From Flavobacteriaceae bacterium (GTDB lineage Bacteria > Bacteroidota > Bacteroidia > Flavobacteriales > Flavobacteriaceae): a stretch of 64,000 nt of DNA. Where the stretch lies: contig JABDMU010000029.1 in assembly GCA_013001285.1 (NCBI GenBank), positions 16,954 to 80,953 on the forward strand, read 5' to 3'. A program made the position numbers and the translations under genes. Shown here piece after piece: positions 19,304-28,966 of this stretch. Position 1 is the stretch's first letter. Every line of letters starts with the position of its first letter. The notes below the pieces were generated by a model, which searched no databases, had not been told where the DNA came from, and worked only from the letters and a program-made list of their open reading frames with translations.

Positions 19304-21049
19304 TTAGTTTATTAATTTTCTAGCTTGACCTGCCCAATCATCACGTTCGGCTCTTCCTGGGAATGAACCGGTTAACGAATCTAACAGATCATATTCTTTT
19401 TTAGTCATTTTACTTACCTGCAAGAAGGTATAGATTCCAATAGAATTCAATACACCTTCCATTTTAGGACCTACACCACTAATTCTCTTAAGGTCATCTG
19501 CCGTCTGAGTTGTTGGATCAAAGGTTCCAATACTTTGTAATAATGAATTTTTTTGCGATTCTGAATCACCTTCTGGTGTCATGCTCTTAGGTATTTCTAC
19601 TTCATCTGAAGATGATACCTTTATTCCAGAAGTACGATTGTCGGCTCCAGTACCTACCAAACTATTTCCTGCCTCACGAATACGTTTATAGCGTTCACCA
19701 GAAGATTTCAAAATTGTTTTCACTTCTGCCTGCGCAATTACAGGGAAGGTCCTAGCATATAGGAGGAATAAAACAAAGAAGAAACCAACGGTACCAATGA
19801 AGATTCCAATCTCAACGTATGTTGGTGAAAACATGGTCCAAGAAGATGGTAAATAATCTCTATGTAATGAGGTTACGATGATCACAAAACGTTCGAACCA
19901 CATTCCAATATTCACAACAATTGATATGAAGAATGAGAACATAATACTCGTTCTTAATTTCTTAAACCACATGAATTGAGGTGAGAACACATTACAGGTC
20001 ATCATCGCCCAATATGCCCAAGCATAAGGACCAGTTGCTCGATTTAGGAATGCGTATTGTTCATATTCAACACCTGAGTACCAAGCGATGAAAAGCTCGG
20101 TAATATAGGCCACACCTACAATTGATCCGGTGACCATAATCACAATATTCATTAATTCAATATGTTGAACGGTAATATAATCTTCTAAATTACATACTTT
20201 ACGCATTATAATCAGTAAGGTCTGTACCATTGCAAATCCAGAGAAAATTGCTCCAGCAACAAAGTATGGTGGAAAGATTGTAGTATGCCAACCAGGTACG
20301 ATTGAAGTAGCAAAGTCCATTGATACAATCGTATGAACTGAAAGTACAAGTGGCGTTGCTAAACCTGCAAGCACAAGAGATACTTCTTCAAACCGCTGCC
20401 AATCTTTAGCGCGACCTGACCAACCAAAACTCAATATTGAATATATTTTTTTCTGAAAGGGTCTAACAGCTCTATCACGTATCATCGCGAAATCAGGCAA
20501 TAACCCTGTCCACCAGAATACAAGAGAGACCGATAGATATGTTGAGATCGCAAATACATCCCATAGTAGAGGTGAATTGAAGTTCACCCAAAGCGAGCCG
20601 TACTGATTAGGAATAGGTAATACCCAGTAACCTAACCATGGGCGACCCATGTGAATAATTGGAAACAATCCTGCTTGAATCACAGAGAAAATAGTCATGG
20701 CTTCAGCCGATCGGTTGATGGCCATTCTCCACTTTTGACGGAACAGTAATAATACGGCCGAGATCAAGGTTCCGGCGTGACCAATACCAACCCACCAAAC
20801 GAAATTGGTAATATCCCAAGCCCATCCTACGGTTTTGTTCAATCCCCAAGTTCCGATCCCTGTTGATATCGTATATATTATACAGCCAATTCCCCATAGA
20901 AAAGCGATAAGTGCGATTGAAAATACTATCCACCATGCGCGATTTGCTTTTCCTTCAACAGGTCTAGCCACATCAACAGACACGTCGTGATATGATTTTT
21001 CGCCTGTAACTAAAGGTCTTCTTATAGGTGCTTCGTAATGAGACGCCAT
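19304..21049 (-). CDS. actC: Alternative complex III subunit ActC (NrfD/PsrC-like) with C-terminal helix-hairpin-helix extension
   Basis: ActC is the quinol-binding NrfD-like membrane subunit that sits under ActB. Residues 40-450 hold about ten membrane helices with family motifs such as NFVWWVGIGHAGTLISA and GWHTTIFPPYFVAGA. At 581 residues the protein is longer than the roughly 460-residue core. The last 76 residues (506-581) form a separate soluble domain with ADDLKRISGVGPKMEG, GIYTFLQVSKMT and GRAERDDW, the pattern of the helix-hairpin-helix domain also found fused to NuoE and other proteins. Nothing suggests a frameshift; the frame is continuous. It follows actB by 29 bases. Confidence 0.94.
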   Translation of the reverse strand: MASHYEAPIRRPLVTGEKSYHDVSVDVARPVEGKANRAWWIVFSIALIAFLWGIGCIIYTISTGIGTWGLNKTVGWAWDITNFVWWVGIGHAGTLISAVLLLFRQKWRMAINRSAEAMTIFSVIQAGLFPIIHMGRPWLGYWVLPIPNQYGSLWVNFNSPLLWDVFAISTYLSVSLVFWWTGLLPDFAMIRDRAVRPFQKKIYSILSFGWSGRAKDWQRFEEVSLVLAGLATPLVLSVHTIVSMDFATSIVPGWHTTIFPPYFVAGAIFSGFAMVQTLLIIMRKVCNLEDYITVQHIELMNIVIMVTGSIVGVAYITELFIAWYSGVEYEQYAFLNRATGPYAWAYWAMMTCNVFSPQFMWFKKLRTSIMFSFFISIVVNIGMWFERFVIIVTSLHRDYLPSSWTMFSPTYVEIGIFIGTVGFFFVLFLLYARTFPVIAQAEVKTILKSSGERYKRIREAGNSLVGTGADNRTSGIKVSSSDEVEIPKSMTPEGDSESQKNSLLQSIGTFDPTTQTADDLKRISGVGPKMEGVLNSIGIYTFLQVSKMTKKEYDLLDSLTGSFPGRAERDDWAGQARKLIN

Positions 21050-21078
21050 AATAGTTTTATAATTGTTTCTTAATTAAT

Positions 21079-24000
21079 TTATGCTTCGTTTGTATTTCTT
21101 ACCAAGGCTTGATACATCACATTAGGTTTTGTACCTACACTTGCCAGTAAGCGATACGCTCTTTTATCATCTTTAAGTTTCGTGATATCATCTTTTTCAT
21201 TATTAATATCACCAAATACTAATGCACCTGAACTACATGCCGCAGAGCAGGCCGTTTTAAATTCATTAGGGTTGACTGGTCGTCCATCTCGTTTGGCATC
21301 TAGAATGGTCTTCTGAGTCATTTGAATACACATTGAACATTTCTCCATCACGCCTCGAGATCTCACTGTCACATCTGGATTGATCACCATACGTCCGAGA
21401 TCATCATTCATATGGAAATCAAATTCATCATTTTCATTATATAGGAACCAGTTAAATCGTCGTACTTTATATGGACAGTTATTTGCACAATAACGGGTAC
21501 CAACACAACGGTTATACGCCATATGATTCTGTCCTTGTCGACCATGTGATGTAGCTGCTACAGGGCAAACCGTTTCACAAGGTGCATGATTACAATGTTG
21601 ACACATGATTGGTTGGAAGGCTACCTGCGGATTATCTGCTGGACTTTCCATTTCACCAAAGTCATTCATTGAACTGCCAATACCTTTAATATTCTTCTTT
21701 TTTGCTGTGTCACCAACAAATGTTTCCTCCGAAGAGTAGTATCTGTCAATACGTAGCCAATGCATATCTCTACTGCGTCGTATTTCTTCTTTACCAACTA
21801 CTGGCACATTATTTTCGGCATGACATGCAATAACACATGCACCACATCCCGTACAAGCATTTAAATCTACTGATAGGTTGAAATGATGTCCGATAGAGCG
21901 ATCAAATTCATCCCAAAGATCCACTTTTGGAGATGTTACTGGCGTTTCTTTATGATCTAATGAAACTACTGGTACTGCATTCCAGGCATCTTTATCCTCA
22001 GTATTATAAGTTTTAAGGCTAGCTTCTCTAATAATATCACCACGTCCCATTAAGGTATTGTGCAGTTGCACACATGCAAATTCATGTCTTCCTTCTGCAG
22101 CTTCAACAGTTACAGTTTGAACAGGGTTGAAGTTTGCATATAATGGGTATGCGTTAACCCCAGTTTGTAATTCATACTTCAAACCTTCGGTTCTACCATA
22201 ACCAAGCGCCATGGCGAAAGTTCCTTTTGCTTGACCTGGTTGAATAATAACTGGTACTTTTACTGTTACGCCATTTGCGGTAACATTTGCGTATTTCCCA
22301 TTTAATCCACCAGTAGCGTCATGACTACTTTGCGAAAAGAAATTACTTGGTTCTAAGTATAAGTTCAGTTCTTTGGCATCAGCTTCCGAAACTGCTAGGA
22401 AGTTATCCCAAGTAGTTCTTGCCAATGGATCAGGAAATTCCTGTAGCCATGGGTTATTTGCTTGTTGACCGTCGCCCATACCTGTCATTGGATATAGGGT
22501 CAGTTCGTAGCCGTTGGCTGTAGAAGCCGCAAGTGCTCTGGCGGCATTTCCTGAATTTGAAGGGACTGCATCTGTAGCAGTATCTTCGGTTGTATCTTCA
22601 GTTGTATCTTCAGTTGTCGTTGAAGTAGATCCTTCAAAAACACCATCATGTAAAGCTTGATTGAATGAGCTTCCGTTAAGAATATTTGTATTCCAATTGT
22701 CTTTTACATAATCATGGAAAGATTGGTCTTTTCCTAAAATACTCAATAGTACATCTTGAAATTGCTTAGTGTCAAATAATGGGCGAATGGCAGGTTGCAT
22801 TAAACCGTATTGTCCTTTTACCATTTCGACATCGCCCCAAGATTCTAAATAATGAGGTGTTGGAGCTATATAATTTGTTTGAACTGCTGTTTCATCCGCT
22901 TTCATTGAAAACGCGACTGAAAGTTCAGTTTTTGAAAGTGCTTGGTTAAAATCTGCTGCATTTGGAAGCGAATAACTTGGGTTAACACCACATATTAAAA
23001 GTGCCCCAACTTTTCCAGAGTTCATGTCATTGATAAGTTGAAGAACAGCTTTATCATTTCCTTGTCTGGTTAACACCGGATTTGCTGTATCACAAATATC
23101 ACTTCCCAAAGTTTCATTTATATCGAGTACGATTTGTTGAGCATTCACATCTTGAATACCTGAAACAAGCACAGCTTTACTTCCAGCTTTAACTAATTCT
23201 GAAGCTGCCATACTCACAGCTTCTTTTATATGTTCTGGAAGATCGGTTGAAACCGCGCTCCCATTTATTTTTCCATATAATTCTGCTAAAACTTTGCGTT
23301 GTTGTGTTGGGGTTAATGGCACGCGTTTATCGGCCTTTGCCCCAGTTAAGGTCATATTCGATTCGAAATGAATATGGTATGACATTTTTCCATGATCCGG
23401 AATTCTAGATTTGGCATAGCCAGCATCAAAGCCGCCACCTTGCCAATCGCCTAAGAAATCAGCGCCAACAGAAACAATAGTTGCTGCATTTGAAAAATCA
23501 TAATTTGCTAATCCTCTGGTCCCGTATTTATTTTGAAATGCATCTAAAGCTGATGATTCAGAAATAGCATCATATACAACATGGCGAACATTGCCGTAAT
23601 ATTCTTTGAATTCAGAAATTAATTTTGAGGTTGAAGGGCTAGCAAAAGTTTGGGTAAGGAGTACTATATCTTTAGAACCGCCTTTTAGTCGATTAAGTAC
23701 AGTAGCTAGTTCAGCTTCTAACTCAGTCCAAGATGAATTTTCACCACCTTTCATCGGGCCAGCAACTCTAAGACTATCATAAAGATCAAGAACAGAAGCC
23801 TGAACTCTGGCATTGGAATTGCCATGAGATTTTGCCAATTTATTGTTTTCGATTTTAATCGGTCTGCCTTCACGTGTTTTAACTAAAATACTGGCAAAAT
23901 CATAACCATTTGCAATTGCAGTTGCATAATAATTAGCAACACCTGGAACGATCTGATCTGGTTGAACTACGTAGGGAATCGATCGATTTACAGGTCCTTC

Positions 24001-24216
24001 ACAAGCTGCTAATGAAGCAGCTGCAGTACTGAAACCAACATATTTTAAGAAATCACGTCGCGTTGTAGAAGAAGATTCAAGGGTTTCCTTATCTCCTAAA
24101 AATTCATCAACTGGGATTTCCTGAACGAATTCCTTATGCTTAAGGGCCTCAACAGCAGAACTTTGTTTTGGGTTTAGCTCCTCAACACTTTTCCAGTATT
24201 TCTTGCTTGATGACAT
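21079..24216 (-). CDS. actB: Alternative complex III subunit ActB (molybdopterin-oxidoreductase-like plus iron-sulfur domain)
   Basis: ActB is the large peripheral subunit of alternative complex III. Its N-terminal half has the fold of molybdopterin oxidoreductases but in this family binds no Mo cofactor; its C-terminal half is a ferredoxin-type subunit with several iron-sulfur clusters. The cluster motifs are visible: CTGCGACVIACH, CQHCNHAPCETVCPV, CVGTRYCANNCPY and CSMCIQMTQ with a downstream CSAACSSGA. A twin-arginine export signal is internal (TTRRDFLKYVGF, residues 51-62, with Cys72), as is usual for ActB. A Thr/Glu/Asp-rich linker with three TEDT repeats lies near residue 540. It is 1,045 residues long and starts 27 bases after actA. 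Confidence 0.95.
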   Translation of the reverse strand: MSSSKKYWKSVEELNPKQSSAVEALKHKEFVQEIPVDEFLGDKETLESSSTTRRDFLKYVGFSTAAASLAACEGPVNRSIPYVVQPDQIVPGVANYYATAIANGYDFASILVKTREGRPIKIENNKLAKSHGNSNARVQASVLDLYDSLRVAGPMKGGENSSWTELEAELATVLNRLKGGSKDIVLLTQTFASPSTSKLISEFKEYYGNVRHVVYDAISESSALDAFQNKYGTRGLANYDFSNAATIVSVGADFLGDWQGGGFDAGYAKSRIPDHGKMSYHIHFESNMTLTGAKADKRVPLTPTQQRKVLAELYGKINGSAVSTDLPEHIKEAVSMAASELVKAGSKAVLVSGIQDVNAQQIVLDINETLGSDICDTANPVLTRQGNDKAVLQLINDMNSGKVGALLICGVNPSYSLPNAADFNQALSKTELSVAFSMKADETAVQTNYIAPTPHYLESWGDVEMVKGQYGLMQPAIRPLFDTKQFQDVLLSILGKDQSFHDYVKDNWNTNILNGSSFNQALHDGVFEGSTSTTTEDTTEDTTEDTATDAVPSNSGNAARALAASTANGYELTLYPMTGMGDGQQANNPWLQEFPDPLARTTWDNFLAVSEADAKELNLYLEPSNFFSQSSHDATGGLNGKYANVTANGVTVKVPVIIQPGQAKGTFAMALGYGRTEGLKYELQTGVNAYPLYANFNPVQTVTVEAAEGRHEFACVQLHNTLMGRGDIIREASLKTYNTEDKDAWNAVPVVSLDHKETPVTSPKVDLWDEFDRSIGHHFNLSVDLNACTGCGACVIACHAENNVPVVGKEEIRRSRDMHWLRIDRYYSSEETFVGDTAKKKNIKGIGSSMNDFGEMESPADNPQVAFQPIMCQHCNHAPCETVCPVAATSHGRQGQNHMAYNRCVGTRYCANNCPYKVRRFNWFLYNENDEFDFHMNDDLGRMVINPDVTVRSRGVMEKCSMCIQMTQKTILDAKRDGRPVNPNEFKTACSAACSSGALVFGDINNEKDDITKLKDDKRAYRLLASVGTKPNVMYQALVRNTNEA
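22580..22615 (-). repeat. 12-base tandem repeat in actB
   Basis: Three in-frame copies of a 12-base unit differing at one base encode a TEDT-repeat linker between the two halves of ActB. Such a repeat could vary in copy number between strains without breaking the frame. Confidence 0.85.
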
Positions 24217-24243
24217 ATTATAATTGAATTAGCTTCTTAATAA

Positions 24244-25533
24244 TTAATAGTGACATTTCCCACATTCTAGACCACCCATTTGAGCAGCTGTTAATTGGTC
24301 AACGCCGTATTTTTTTGATAACTCTTCGTGTATTTTTGTGTAATAACCATTGTCTTTTACTTGAACATTGGTTTCTCTATGACAATTGATACACCATCCC
24401 ATTGTTAATGGCGAATACTGATACATGATCTCCATTTCTTCAACAGGTCCATGACAAGTTTGACATTCAATTCCTGCTACAGACACGTGCTGTGAATGAT
24501 TGAAATAGGCAAAGTCTGGTAAGTTGTGAATACGCACCCATTTGACAGCTTGAGTTTCACCAGTATATTCTTGATTGGCATCATCCCATCCTGTTGCTGC
24601 ATATAATTTTGCTATTTCCGCATCATAAAATTCTTTGGTGTATTCGGCTGTAACTTCTCCGTTATATTCATAAATAGATTTATGACAGTTCATACACACG
24701 TTAAGTGCAGGAATACCTGAGGTCTTACTAACTCGGGCAGAAGAATGACAAAATTTACAATCTATTTTATTATCTCCAGCGTGAATTTTATGAGAGAAAT
24801 GAATTGGTTGAACTGGCTGATAACCTTGATCTATACCAATTTGCATAAAATATCCAAAGGCATAATATCCACTTGCCAGTAAAAAAAAGATAGCGAGCAC
24901 AAGCATTAAGAATTGATTCTGAATAAATGCACTCCACAACGATTTTCCTTTTTCAGCTTCAGGTATGTCTACATTATTTGCTGAGGCAAATCGGCGAAGA
25001 GTTTTGTTTACCAAAACTAATCCGATGGCCAATAAAGCAAAAAGCACTACAAGTGCTCCTAAAATCAATTCATTTGAAATTCCTCCTTTAGCTGAAGTGT
25101 TGGTTTGTGCAACAACATCGCTTCCTCCCGCAGGTGCAGCTTTTTCCTGAGCCGTATATGCCAATATATTTGAAATGTCCTCATCGGTTAATTGAGGCAT
25201 TGCTGTCATCGCAGCATTATTATATTCGGCATAAATTTTATTAGCGTAGGCATCACCAGATTTGATCATTGCTGCACTATTTCTGATCCAAGCAGCGATC
25301 CATTCACGATCTAGTCCTTCTTCCTCACTTAATCTAGCTTCCACATTTCGTAAAGCTGGTCCGGTCATTTTCTTATCCAGATTATGACAAGCCGCACAAT
25401 TGGTGTTGAATAAAGTTTTTCCTTTGGCTGGATCACCTTCCTGAGCGAATAATGAGGTTGAAAATGTTAATAAAAATATTAAACTTGAAAGTAGTATTCT
25501 TGAGTTCAAAAAGCGGCGAATCACCTGTTTCAT
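24244..25533 (-). CDS. actA: Alternative complex III subunit ActA, multiheme cytochrome c with fused monoheme domain
   Basis: ActA is the periplasmic multiheme cytochrome of alternative complex III. I start it at ATG 25533, which gives a clean signal peptide ending LFAQEG and 429 residues; in-frame ATGs at 25578 and 25623 would add a charged, non-signal leader. Six CXXCH sites are visible: CAACH in an N-terminal cytochrome c domain (residues 46-50 of the chosen start), then two membrane helices, then CKFCH, CMNCH, CQTCH, CINCH and CGKCH at the C-terminus. The five C-terminal sites are the usual ActA pentaheme. It is the first gene of the eight-gene act-cox operon. I found no exact TAnnTTTG box in the short upstream interval. 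Confidence 0.92.
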   Translation of the reverse strand: MKQVIRRFLNSRILLSSLIFLLTFSTSLFAQEGDPAKGKTLFNTNCAACHNLDKKMTGPALRNVEARLSEEEGLDREWIAAWIRNSAAMIKSGDAYANKIYAEYNNAAMTAMPQLTDEDISNILAYTAQEKAAPAGGSDVVAQTNTSAKGGISNELILGALVVLFALLAIGLVLVNKTLRRFASANNVDIPEAEKGKSLWSAFIQNQFLMLVLAIFFLLASGYYAFGYFMQIGIDQGYQPVQPIHFSHKIHAGDNKIDCKFCHSSARVSKTSGIPALNVCMNCHKSIYEYNGEVTAEYTKEFYDAEIAKLYAATGWDDANQEYTGETQAVKWVRIHNLPDFAYFNHSQHVSVAGIECQTCHGPVEEMEIMYQYSPLTMGWCINCHRETNVQVKDNGYYTKIHEELSKKYGVDQLTAAQMGGLECGKCHY

Positions 25534-25696
25534 ATCATTAGTAGAATTATCTTCTAAACTTTGGTACGATTTTTTCATAAAAGAAAAATAATCGGTTATA
25601 AAAATCTCACGCAAAAGTAACATTTAAAGTCGATTTTGAAAATGTTAGAGAAGCGTTAATTGCTAATTTATAAACGTTCTAAATAATAAAAATGGC

Positions 25697-25725
25697 TTTG
25701 TATAAGTTATTATAATTTACATTTG
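25697..25725 (+). promoter_or_regulatory. Putative promoter of the SPOR-domain gene
   Basis: TTTG at 25697 and TACATTTG at 25718 are separated by 17 bases, matching the Bacteroidota -33/-7 arrangement. The box ends 19 bases before the ATG. Confidence 0.65.
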
Positions 25726-25743
25726 CATAAATATAAGAATACC

Positions 25744-26115
25744 ATGAAAATATCACTAACATTTTTGGCTCTAATTTTTTCTTTTTTCACCACGACAATT
25801 TTGGCCCAAGAAGGCACAGTAAACATCAATCAGAATTCTGAAATTGACAAGCTTCTAGAGCTTAAAAAAGATGTGAATGCGAAAGAGAAGAATTATAGAA
25901 TTCAAATTTACAATGGCAGTCGTTCTGGTGCAGAAAATGCAAGTGAGAATTTTAGAATGAATTATTCGGGTTGGACTGTAAGTATGCAATACGAAACTCC
26001 AAATTATAAAATCTGGGTTGGAAATTTTAAAACCCGATTAGAGGCTGATCGAGCATTATTGCGGGTAAAACGAAAATTCACTAATGCCTTCATTTTCAAG
26101 CCAAAAAAAGATTGA
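25744..26115 (+). CDS. Small exported SPOR-domain protein
   Basis: The 123-residue product has a signal peptide (MKISLTFLAL to ILAQEG), a short charged linker and a C-terminal SPOR domain of about 70 residues (YRIQIYNGSRSGAE, YKIWVGNFKTRLEAD). SPOR domains bind denuded peptidoglycan glycan strands, often at division sites, so a periplasmic cell-wall role is likely, but the exact function is unknown. I start it at ATG 25744; an in-frame TTG at 25723 lies in the promoter -7 box. It is divergent from the act operon and convergent with infB, with a shared bidirectional terminator. Confidence 0.9.
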   Translation: MKISLTFLALIFSFFTTTILAQEGTVNINQNSEIDKLLELKKDVNAKEKNYRIQIYNGSRSGAENASENFRMNYSGWTVSMQYETPNYKIWVGNFKTRLEADRALLRVKRKFTNAFIFKPKKD

Positions 26116-26132
26116 TAACTTAAATAAGACAT

Positions 26133-26164
26133 AAAAAAAGCGACTTTCTCAAGTCGCTTTTTTT
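26133..26164. terminator. Bidirectional terminator between the SPOR gene and infB
   Basis: The stem GCGACTT/AAGTCGC with loop tctc is flanked by seven A bases on the left and seven T bases on the right, so it can work on both strands for the convergent genes. Confidence 0.9.
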
Positions 26165-26179
26165 ATGTTGTGATTTATT

Positions 26180-28861
26180 CTATTTCAATTTTTTCTTGAT
26201 CTCAACTTCTTGGAATGCCTCAATAATATCATTCTCTACAATATCGTTAAAATTCTTTATCTGCATTCCACAATCATAGCCTTTGGCTACTTCTTTGACA
26301 TCATCTTTAAATCGTTTTAAAGAGGTCAATTCACCTGTATGAATAACAACTCCGTCACGAATTATTCTAATACCAGAATTTCTAAAAATCTTTCCTGTTA
26401 ACACCATACATCCTGCGATGGTTCCAATTTTTGAAATCTTAAATGTTTCTCGAACCTCAGCAGTTCCTGTAACTTCCTCTTTTAATTCTGGAGACAACAT
26501 GCCTTCCATGGCATCTTTAAGGTCGTTTATGGCGTCATAAATTATCGAGTACATTCTGATATCGATTTCCTCCTGGTCTGCAATTTGTCTTGCATTCCCC
26601 ATTGGTCGGACATTAAATCCAATTATGACAGCGTCTGAAGCTGTAGCTAATAAAACATCACTTTCAGTAATTGCGCCTACACCTTTATGTATGATATTTA
26701 CTTGAATTTCTTCGGTTGATAATTTCTGGAAGGAATCGGTCAAGGCTTCAACAGATCCATCAACGTCACCTTTTAGAATAATATTCAATTCTTGGAAATC
26801 ACCTAAAGCAATTCGACGTCCAATTTCATCTAGTGTAATATGACGCTGAGTTCTTACAGATTGTTCTCTTTGTAATTGTGTTCGTTTCACAGCGATTTGT
26901 TTCGCTTCTCGTTCATCTTCAAATACATTGAACTTATCACCAGCCTGTGGCGCACCATCTAAACCTAAGATTGAAACCGGAGTAGACGGTCCAGCAGATT
27001 CTACTTCTTTACCACGTTCGTCATGCATGGCCTTTACTTTTCCACTATTCTTACCAGCTAAAACGTAATCGCCTATTTTTAAAGTTCCTGCTTGAACTAA
27101 TATAGTTGAGACATAACCACGACCTTTATCTAAAAAGGCTTCAACCACAGTTCCACTTGCTTGTTTATCGGGGTTCGCCTTAAGCTCGAGTAGTTCGGCT
27201 TCTAACAACACTTTTTCCAAAAGTTCCTTAACACCCGTTCCTGTTTTGGCTGAAATATCATGAGATTGAATCTTTCCACCCCAATCTTCCACCAGTAAAT
27301 TCATACTGGCTAAACCTTCTTTTATCTTTTCAGCATTTGCCGTTGGTTTGTCAATTTTATTAATGGCAAAAACTATTGGAACTCCAGCAGCCTGAGCGTG
27401 AGCGATGGCCTCTTTTGTTTGTGGCATGATATCATCATCTGCTGCAACAACAATAATTGCAATATCTGTTACTTGAGCACCACGTGCACGCATTGCTGTA
27501 AAGGCCTCGTGACCAGGAGTATCTAAAAAGGCAATCTTCTGACCTGAATCTAAGGTTACACCATAAGCGCCGATATGCTGTGTAATACCACCCGATTCAC
27601 CTGCAATAACATTCTCTTCACGTATATTATCTAGAAGGGATGTTTTACCATGATCAACATGTCCCATTACAGTTACAATAGGAGCTCTTGGTTGTAGATC
27701 TTCAGGATTATCTTCTGCTTCTTCAATAGATTCTTCAATGTCAGCAGTAACGAACTCGACTTCGAATCCGAATTCTTCTGCAACAATTGATAAGGTTTCG
27801 GCATCTAAACGCTGATTCATGGTTACCATCATACCTAAAGACATACATGCTGAAATAATTTCAGTTACTGACACATTCATCATGGTAGCCACCTCACTTG
27901 CTGTAACAAACTCTGTCACTTTAAGCAATTTGCTTTCCGCTTCAATGGCCGCCATTTCATCTTCAGTTTTCTGACGATGTTGATCTCTTTTATCACGACG
28001 GTATTTTGCAGCTTTACCTTTATTTGATTTCCCTTGAAGTTTTTCAAGAGTTTCTCTTACTTGTTTTTGAACTTCTTCTGCACTAGGTTCCTCTTTAACA
28101 ACCTGTGGACGGTTACGTCTTGACTTGAAATTACCATCTCTTCTACCGCCTTGACCTCCAGATTGAGAGCCAACTTTACTGATTCTTCGACGTTTCTTTT
28201 TTGCCTCAGTCTGATCATTAGAACTTTTTTCTTTCTTCTTTTTCTCAGGTTTTTTGAACTTTGTTAAATCAATTTTCTCGCCAGTAGATTTTGGTCCACT
28301 TAATTTTTTGTACTGAGTGGTCATCTTTTCATCTTTGACCTCTTCAACTTCTTTTTCTTTAACTGACTCCTTTTTTTCTGATTCATCAGTTTTGGCAATG
28401 ACTTTTTCTTCAGTTGCTTTTGGAGATTTCGAAACCGTTGATTCTTCCTTAACAGGTTTTACCTTCTCCTTAGTTACTTCTTTCTTAGTCGTTGTTTTTT
28501 TTGATTTATCAAGGTCGATTTTCCCAACTTGTTTTGGACCAGAAAGCGTTTGCTTGGCTTTTACTACTTCAGTTTCAACGGTTTTAACTTCGGCAGGTTG
28601 TTTTTCTTCAAGCTCTCGTTCTCTTGCTAAACGCAAGGCTTCTTTCTCCTTTAATTTAGCTTCACTAACTACTTTTGATGCCACTTTTTTGTTAGCATCA
28701 GTTTGGAATTCATCAGATAGAATTTCATAAACTTCTTCTGAAATTTTCGTAGTCGGACGCTTTTCTATTTCAATGCCTTTGCTTTCTAAATATTCAACAG
28801 CACGATCGATAGAGATATTTAATTCCCGTAAAACTTTATTTAATCTAATTGTTTCAGCCAT
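26180..28861 (-). CDS. infB: Translation initiation factor IF-2
   Basis: IF-2 is the GTPase that places initiator tRNA on the ribosome. The 893-residue protein starts with the IF2_N domain ([12 protein letters not shown]), followed by about 250 residues of Lys/Glu-rich low complexity, a second IF2_N-like region ([15 protein letters not shown]), the G domain with [17 protein letters not shown] and NKID, and C-terminal domains II-IV. The repeated linker motif LSGPK/KIDLxK in the N-terminal part is common in flavobacterial IF-2. It is the last gene of the rimP-nusA-infB operon, separated from nusA by 105 bases in which I see no gene or clear promoter. Confidence 0.97.
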   Translation of the reverse strand: MAETIRLNKVLRELNISIDRAVEYLESKGIEIEKRPTTKISEEVYEILSDEFQTDANKKVASKVVSEAKLKEKEALRLARERELEEKQPAEVKTVETEVVKAKQTLSGPKQVGKIDLDKSKKTTTKKEVTKEKVKPVKEESTVSKSPKATEEKVIAKTDESEKKESVKEKEVEEVKDEKMTTQYKKLSGPKSTGEKIDLTKFKKPEKKKKEKSSNDQTEAKKKRRRISKVGSQSGGQGGRRDGNFKSRRNRPQVVKEEPSAEEVQKQVRETLEKLQGKSNKGKAAKYRRDKRDQHRQKTEDEMAAIEAESKLLKVTEFVTASEVATMMNVSVTEIISACMSLGMMVTMNQRLDAETLSIVAEEFGFEVEFVTADIEESIEEAEDNPEDLQPRAPIVTVMGHVDHGKTSLLDNIREENVIAGESGGITQHIGAYGVTLDSGQKIAFLDTPGHEAFTAMRARGAQVTDIAIIVVAADDDIMPQTKEAIAHAQAAGVPIVFAINKIDKPTANAEKIKEGLASMNLLVEDWGGKIQSHDISAKTGTGVKELLEKVLLEAELLELKANPDKQASGTVVEAFLDKGRGYVSTILVQAGTLKIGDYVLAGKNSGKVKAMHDERGKEVESAGPSTPVSILGLDGAPQAGDKFNVFEDEREAKQIAVKRTQLQREQSVRTQRHITLDEIGRRIALGDFQELNIILKGDVDGSVEALTDSFQKLSTEEIQVNIIHKGVGAITESDVLLATASDAVIIGFNVRPMGNARQIADQEEIDIRMYSIIYDAINDLKDAMEGMLSPELKEEVTGTAEVRETFKISKIGTIAGCMVLTGKIFRNSGIRIIRDGVVIHTGELTSLKRFKDDVKEVAKGYDCGMQIKNFNDIVENDIIEAFQEVEIKKKLK

Positions 28862-28966
28862 AAATTGCCTTTAAAAATCTTCGATAGAAACCAATGGTTC
28901 CTTATAATTTTGTCTAAAAATAGTATTTCCTTTGGATATCACTATAATTAGAAGTTTATTATATTT

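Noticed and set aside
25534..25623. Longer actA starting at 25578 or 25623
   Set aside because: The added residues are charged and would bury the signal peptide; start 25533 gives a standard exported cytochrome. It is not excluded by the sequence alone.
28317..28730. 137-codon Ser/Thr/Phe-rich frame antisense to infB
   Set aside because: It mirrors the Lys/Glu-rich linker of IF-2; antisense of such codons always gives Ser/Phe-rich frames.
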